Shown: piece by piece, positions 62,914 through 64,000 of the stretch
How the letters are laid out: each line of letters opens with the position of its first letter
Numbering within the stretch: the first letter of the stretch is position 1
NCBI GenBank assembly: GCA_047518265.1
Contig: JAKZRG010000034.1
Coordinates: 1-64,000, forward strand
Length of the DNA stretch: 64,000 bases
Origin: Oceanospirillum sp047518265
GTDB taxonomy: Bacteria; Pseudomonadota; Gammaproteobacteria; Pseudomonadales; Halomonadaceae
Reading direction: 5' to 3'
Program-made: the position numbers and the translations under genes
The notes under the pieces: generated by a model
What the model was told of the DNA's origin: nothing
Seen by the model: the letters and a program-made list of their open reading frames with translations, nothing else
Databases searched by the model: none

Positions 62914-63690
62914 ATGAATAAAAATGCTTTCATTCTACCAGTCCTTCTTACTGGCTCCGTATATATGACACCAGCATATGCTCAAACGTTAGAAGTAACG
63001 GCTATTGATTGGTGTCCACAACTATGTTCTAGCCCGGAGAAGCCAGGTTATGTTCTTGATACTTTAAAAGCGGTATTTAAGGATAGCCCCTACGAAATAT
63101 CAGTGAAAACATATCCATGGACTCGCTCTATTGATCTTGTTAGATCTGGAACTGCTCATGCACTTCTCGCGCCTGCAAAATCAGAAGCTCCAAGTCTTGT
63201 TTATCCCGATAATCCCATTGGCATTCAGAGAATGTGCTTTTTTACTAAAAAGGAATCAAGCTGGACTTATTCAGGAATCGATTCATTAGAAGGTATGAAA
63301 GTAGGTGTCGCGAAGGATGCAGCACCTACAGAGTTGAATAGCTATATAGCTAAAAATAAAAAAAGATTTCAGTTTATGCCTTATAACGAATCTTATCTGA
63401 CTAAAAGCCTTAAAAAGCTAGATGGTAACAGGTTCGATACCTTTATTTTTACATACAATACAACTGTTTATGAAATGAATGAAAGGTCTATTTCTGATAA
63501 ATACCGCATGGCCGGCTGTGTTACTAAAGACTATATCTATGTAGCCTTCTCTCCGTCTGGAAAAACCAAGCCTGTAGTATCAGAGGCTATGAAATTTTAT
63601 GATAATAAAATTAATGAGCTACATGCGGACGGTACAATATCAAAAATTATGTCTAGCTATAAATTAGATAACTGGAATGAAGTTAAATAA
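62914..63690 (+). CDS. solitary periplasmic solute-binding protein (SBP_bac_3-like), G
   Basis: A 258-residue exported protein with signal peptide AFILPVLLTGSVYMTPAYAQ (cleavage after AYA). The mature domain starts VTAIDWCPQLCSSPEKPGYV and continues DTLKAVFKDSPYEISVKTYP, WTRSIDLVRSGTAHALLAPA, LEGMKVGVAKDAAPTELN. Two early Cys (WCPQLC) may pair. I start at ATG 62914, which gives the signal peptide; the frame is open to 62845. A membrane sensor gene begins 14 bases after the stop, suggesting that the pair is a receptor and transducer. Confidence 0.78.
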   Translation: MNKNAFILPVLLTGSVYMTPAYAQTLEVTAIDWCPQLCSSPEKPGYVLDTLKAVFKDSPYEISVKTYPWTRSIDLVRSGTAHALLAPAKSEAPSLVYPDNPIGIQRMCFFTKKESSWTYSGIDSLEGMKVGVAKDAAPTELNSYIAKNKKRFQFMPYNESYLTKSLKKLDGNRFDTFIFTYNTTVYEMNERSISDKYRMAGCVTKDYIYVAFSPSGKTKPVVSEAMKFYDNKINELHADGTISKIMSSYKLDNWNEVK

Positions 63691-63704
63691 TTCAGGCGGT
63701 TATT

Positions 63705-64000
63705 ATGAAACAATCAATTGGCATGAAATTTAATTTGCTATCAGGGCTGATTATTACAGCCTTGATGGTGCTGTTTACAATTTATAATCAGCTTGAAATC
63801 AAAGCTGAATTAACATCATCTGTGGATCAGCAGATTAAAGAGATAGAAGGACGCCTTAAAAATAACTTACCGCCCTCTCTGTGGGATTATGAGATTGAAG
63901 ACTTAAAAAATACAGTAGAGTCTGAAATAGGTTCTAGTGTAATAAGTGCTATAGTTGTTTATAGTGATGATGATGTTGTTTATGAAAAATATAAAGGTGG
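63705..64000 (+). CDS. membrane sensor protein, truncated by the window end
   Basis: The first 98 residues of a larger protein: a membrane helix (LLSGLIITALMVLFTIYNQL, about 11-30) followed by a periplasmic sensor segment with LPPSLWDYEIEDLKNTVESE, a motif common in histidine kinases, diguanylate cyclases and chemoreceptors that carry HAMP domains. The output domain is beyond the window. It directly follows the solute-binding protein gene (14 bases), which could be its ligand-loaded partner. Confidence 0.65.
   Translation, partial: MKQSIGMKFNLLSGLIITALMVLFTIYNQLEIKAELTSSVDQQIKEIEGRLKNNLPPSLWDYEIEDLKNTVESEIGSSVISAIVVYSDDDVVYEKYKG

Noticed and set aside
62661..62921. 86-codon frame before the last binding protein
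   Set aside because: It overlaps the leader and start of that gene in an AT-rich region, and it has no ribosome site or domain pattern.

Overview
The window looks like chromosome from a marine, heterotrophic gammaproteobacterium of the Oceanospirillales type. This is inferred from gene content: a TRAP transporter, two BCCT betaine/carnitine transporters, a taurine-nitrogen (sulfoacetate-forming) cluster, many MocR, AraC and LysR regulators, PqiABC and a 3-hydroxybutyrate module. No rRNA, tRNA, CRISPR array or prophage was seen. The left edge is the 3' end of a group II intron lying just upstream of panC. The right edge cuts a membrane sensor gene.

Layout. 0-4 kb: intron end, panC, a BrnT/BrnA toxin-antitoxin pair, a PaiB-like protein, and an Lrp-type regulator divergent from a LysE-type exporter. 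4-11.5 kb: a methylmalonate-semialdehyde-type (CoA-acylating) aldehyde dehydrogenase, a complete DctP-DctQ-DctM TRAP transporter, and a MocR regulator with candidate TGGTGCCA operator repeats. 11.5-18 kb: an AraC regulator, an NhaC-type antiporter, an ornithine cyclodeaminase-like enzyme, a VOC protein, an NAD(P)-binding protein and a LysR regulator. 18-19 kb: intergenic palindromes and decayed toxin-antitoxin genes. 19-24.7 kb: safE-safD-tpa-tauR, predicted to deaminate taurine, oxidise sulfoacetaldehyde and export sulfoacetate. 24.7-35.8 kb: an apparent carnitine/gamma-butyrobetaine catabolic cluster (CaiT-like BCCT, CaiD-like hydratase, acyl-CoA dehydrogenase, ADP-forming acyl-CoA synthetase, GlxA/CdhR-like regulator), followed by a thiolase and a nitronate monooxygenase-like enzyme.

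36-53 kb holds the most unusual content. A 1159-residue protein joins an AraC-type regulator to a long helical-repeat region resembling the part of STAND/PK-type sensors that follows the ATPase, but with no P-loop. It is followed by a response regulator with a degenerate kinase-like tail, and it is divergent from two tandem solitary periplasmic solute-binding proteins. Four more solitary solute-binding proteins follow, interspersed with pqiABC, purU, a lipoprotein nuclease and pyrC. A seventh lies at 62.9 kb, directly before a membrane sensor gene. None has an ABC permease or ATPase beside it, so signalling roles are worth considering. 53-60 kb: a GcvR-like ACT protein, a betaine-type BCCT transporter, GST/LysR, and a sigma-54 activator divergent from 3-hydroxybutyrate dehydrogenase, which has a good sigma-54 promoter. 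60.5-64 kb is AT-rich, with two AraC-type regulators, the seventh binding protein and the truncated sensor.

Three families of small dispersed elements are visible: a MITE-like element with ATACC-type terminal inverted repeats (one copy has a terminus expanded into a hexamer array, and one sits on the caiD stop codon); REP-like palindromes with GTAGGTYGG ends; and a roughly 50-bp palindrome present three times. Everything here was read by eye from sequence and translations. Family assignments rest on remembered motifs, not on database searches.
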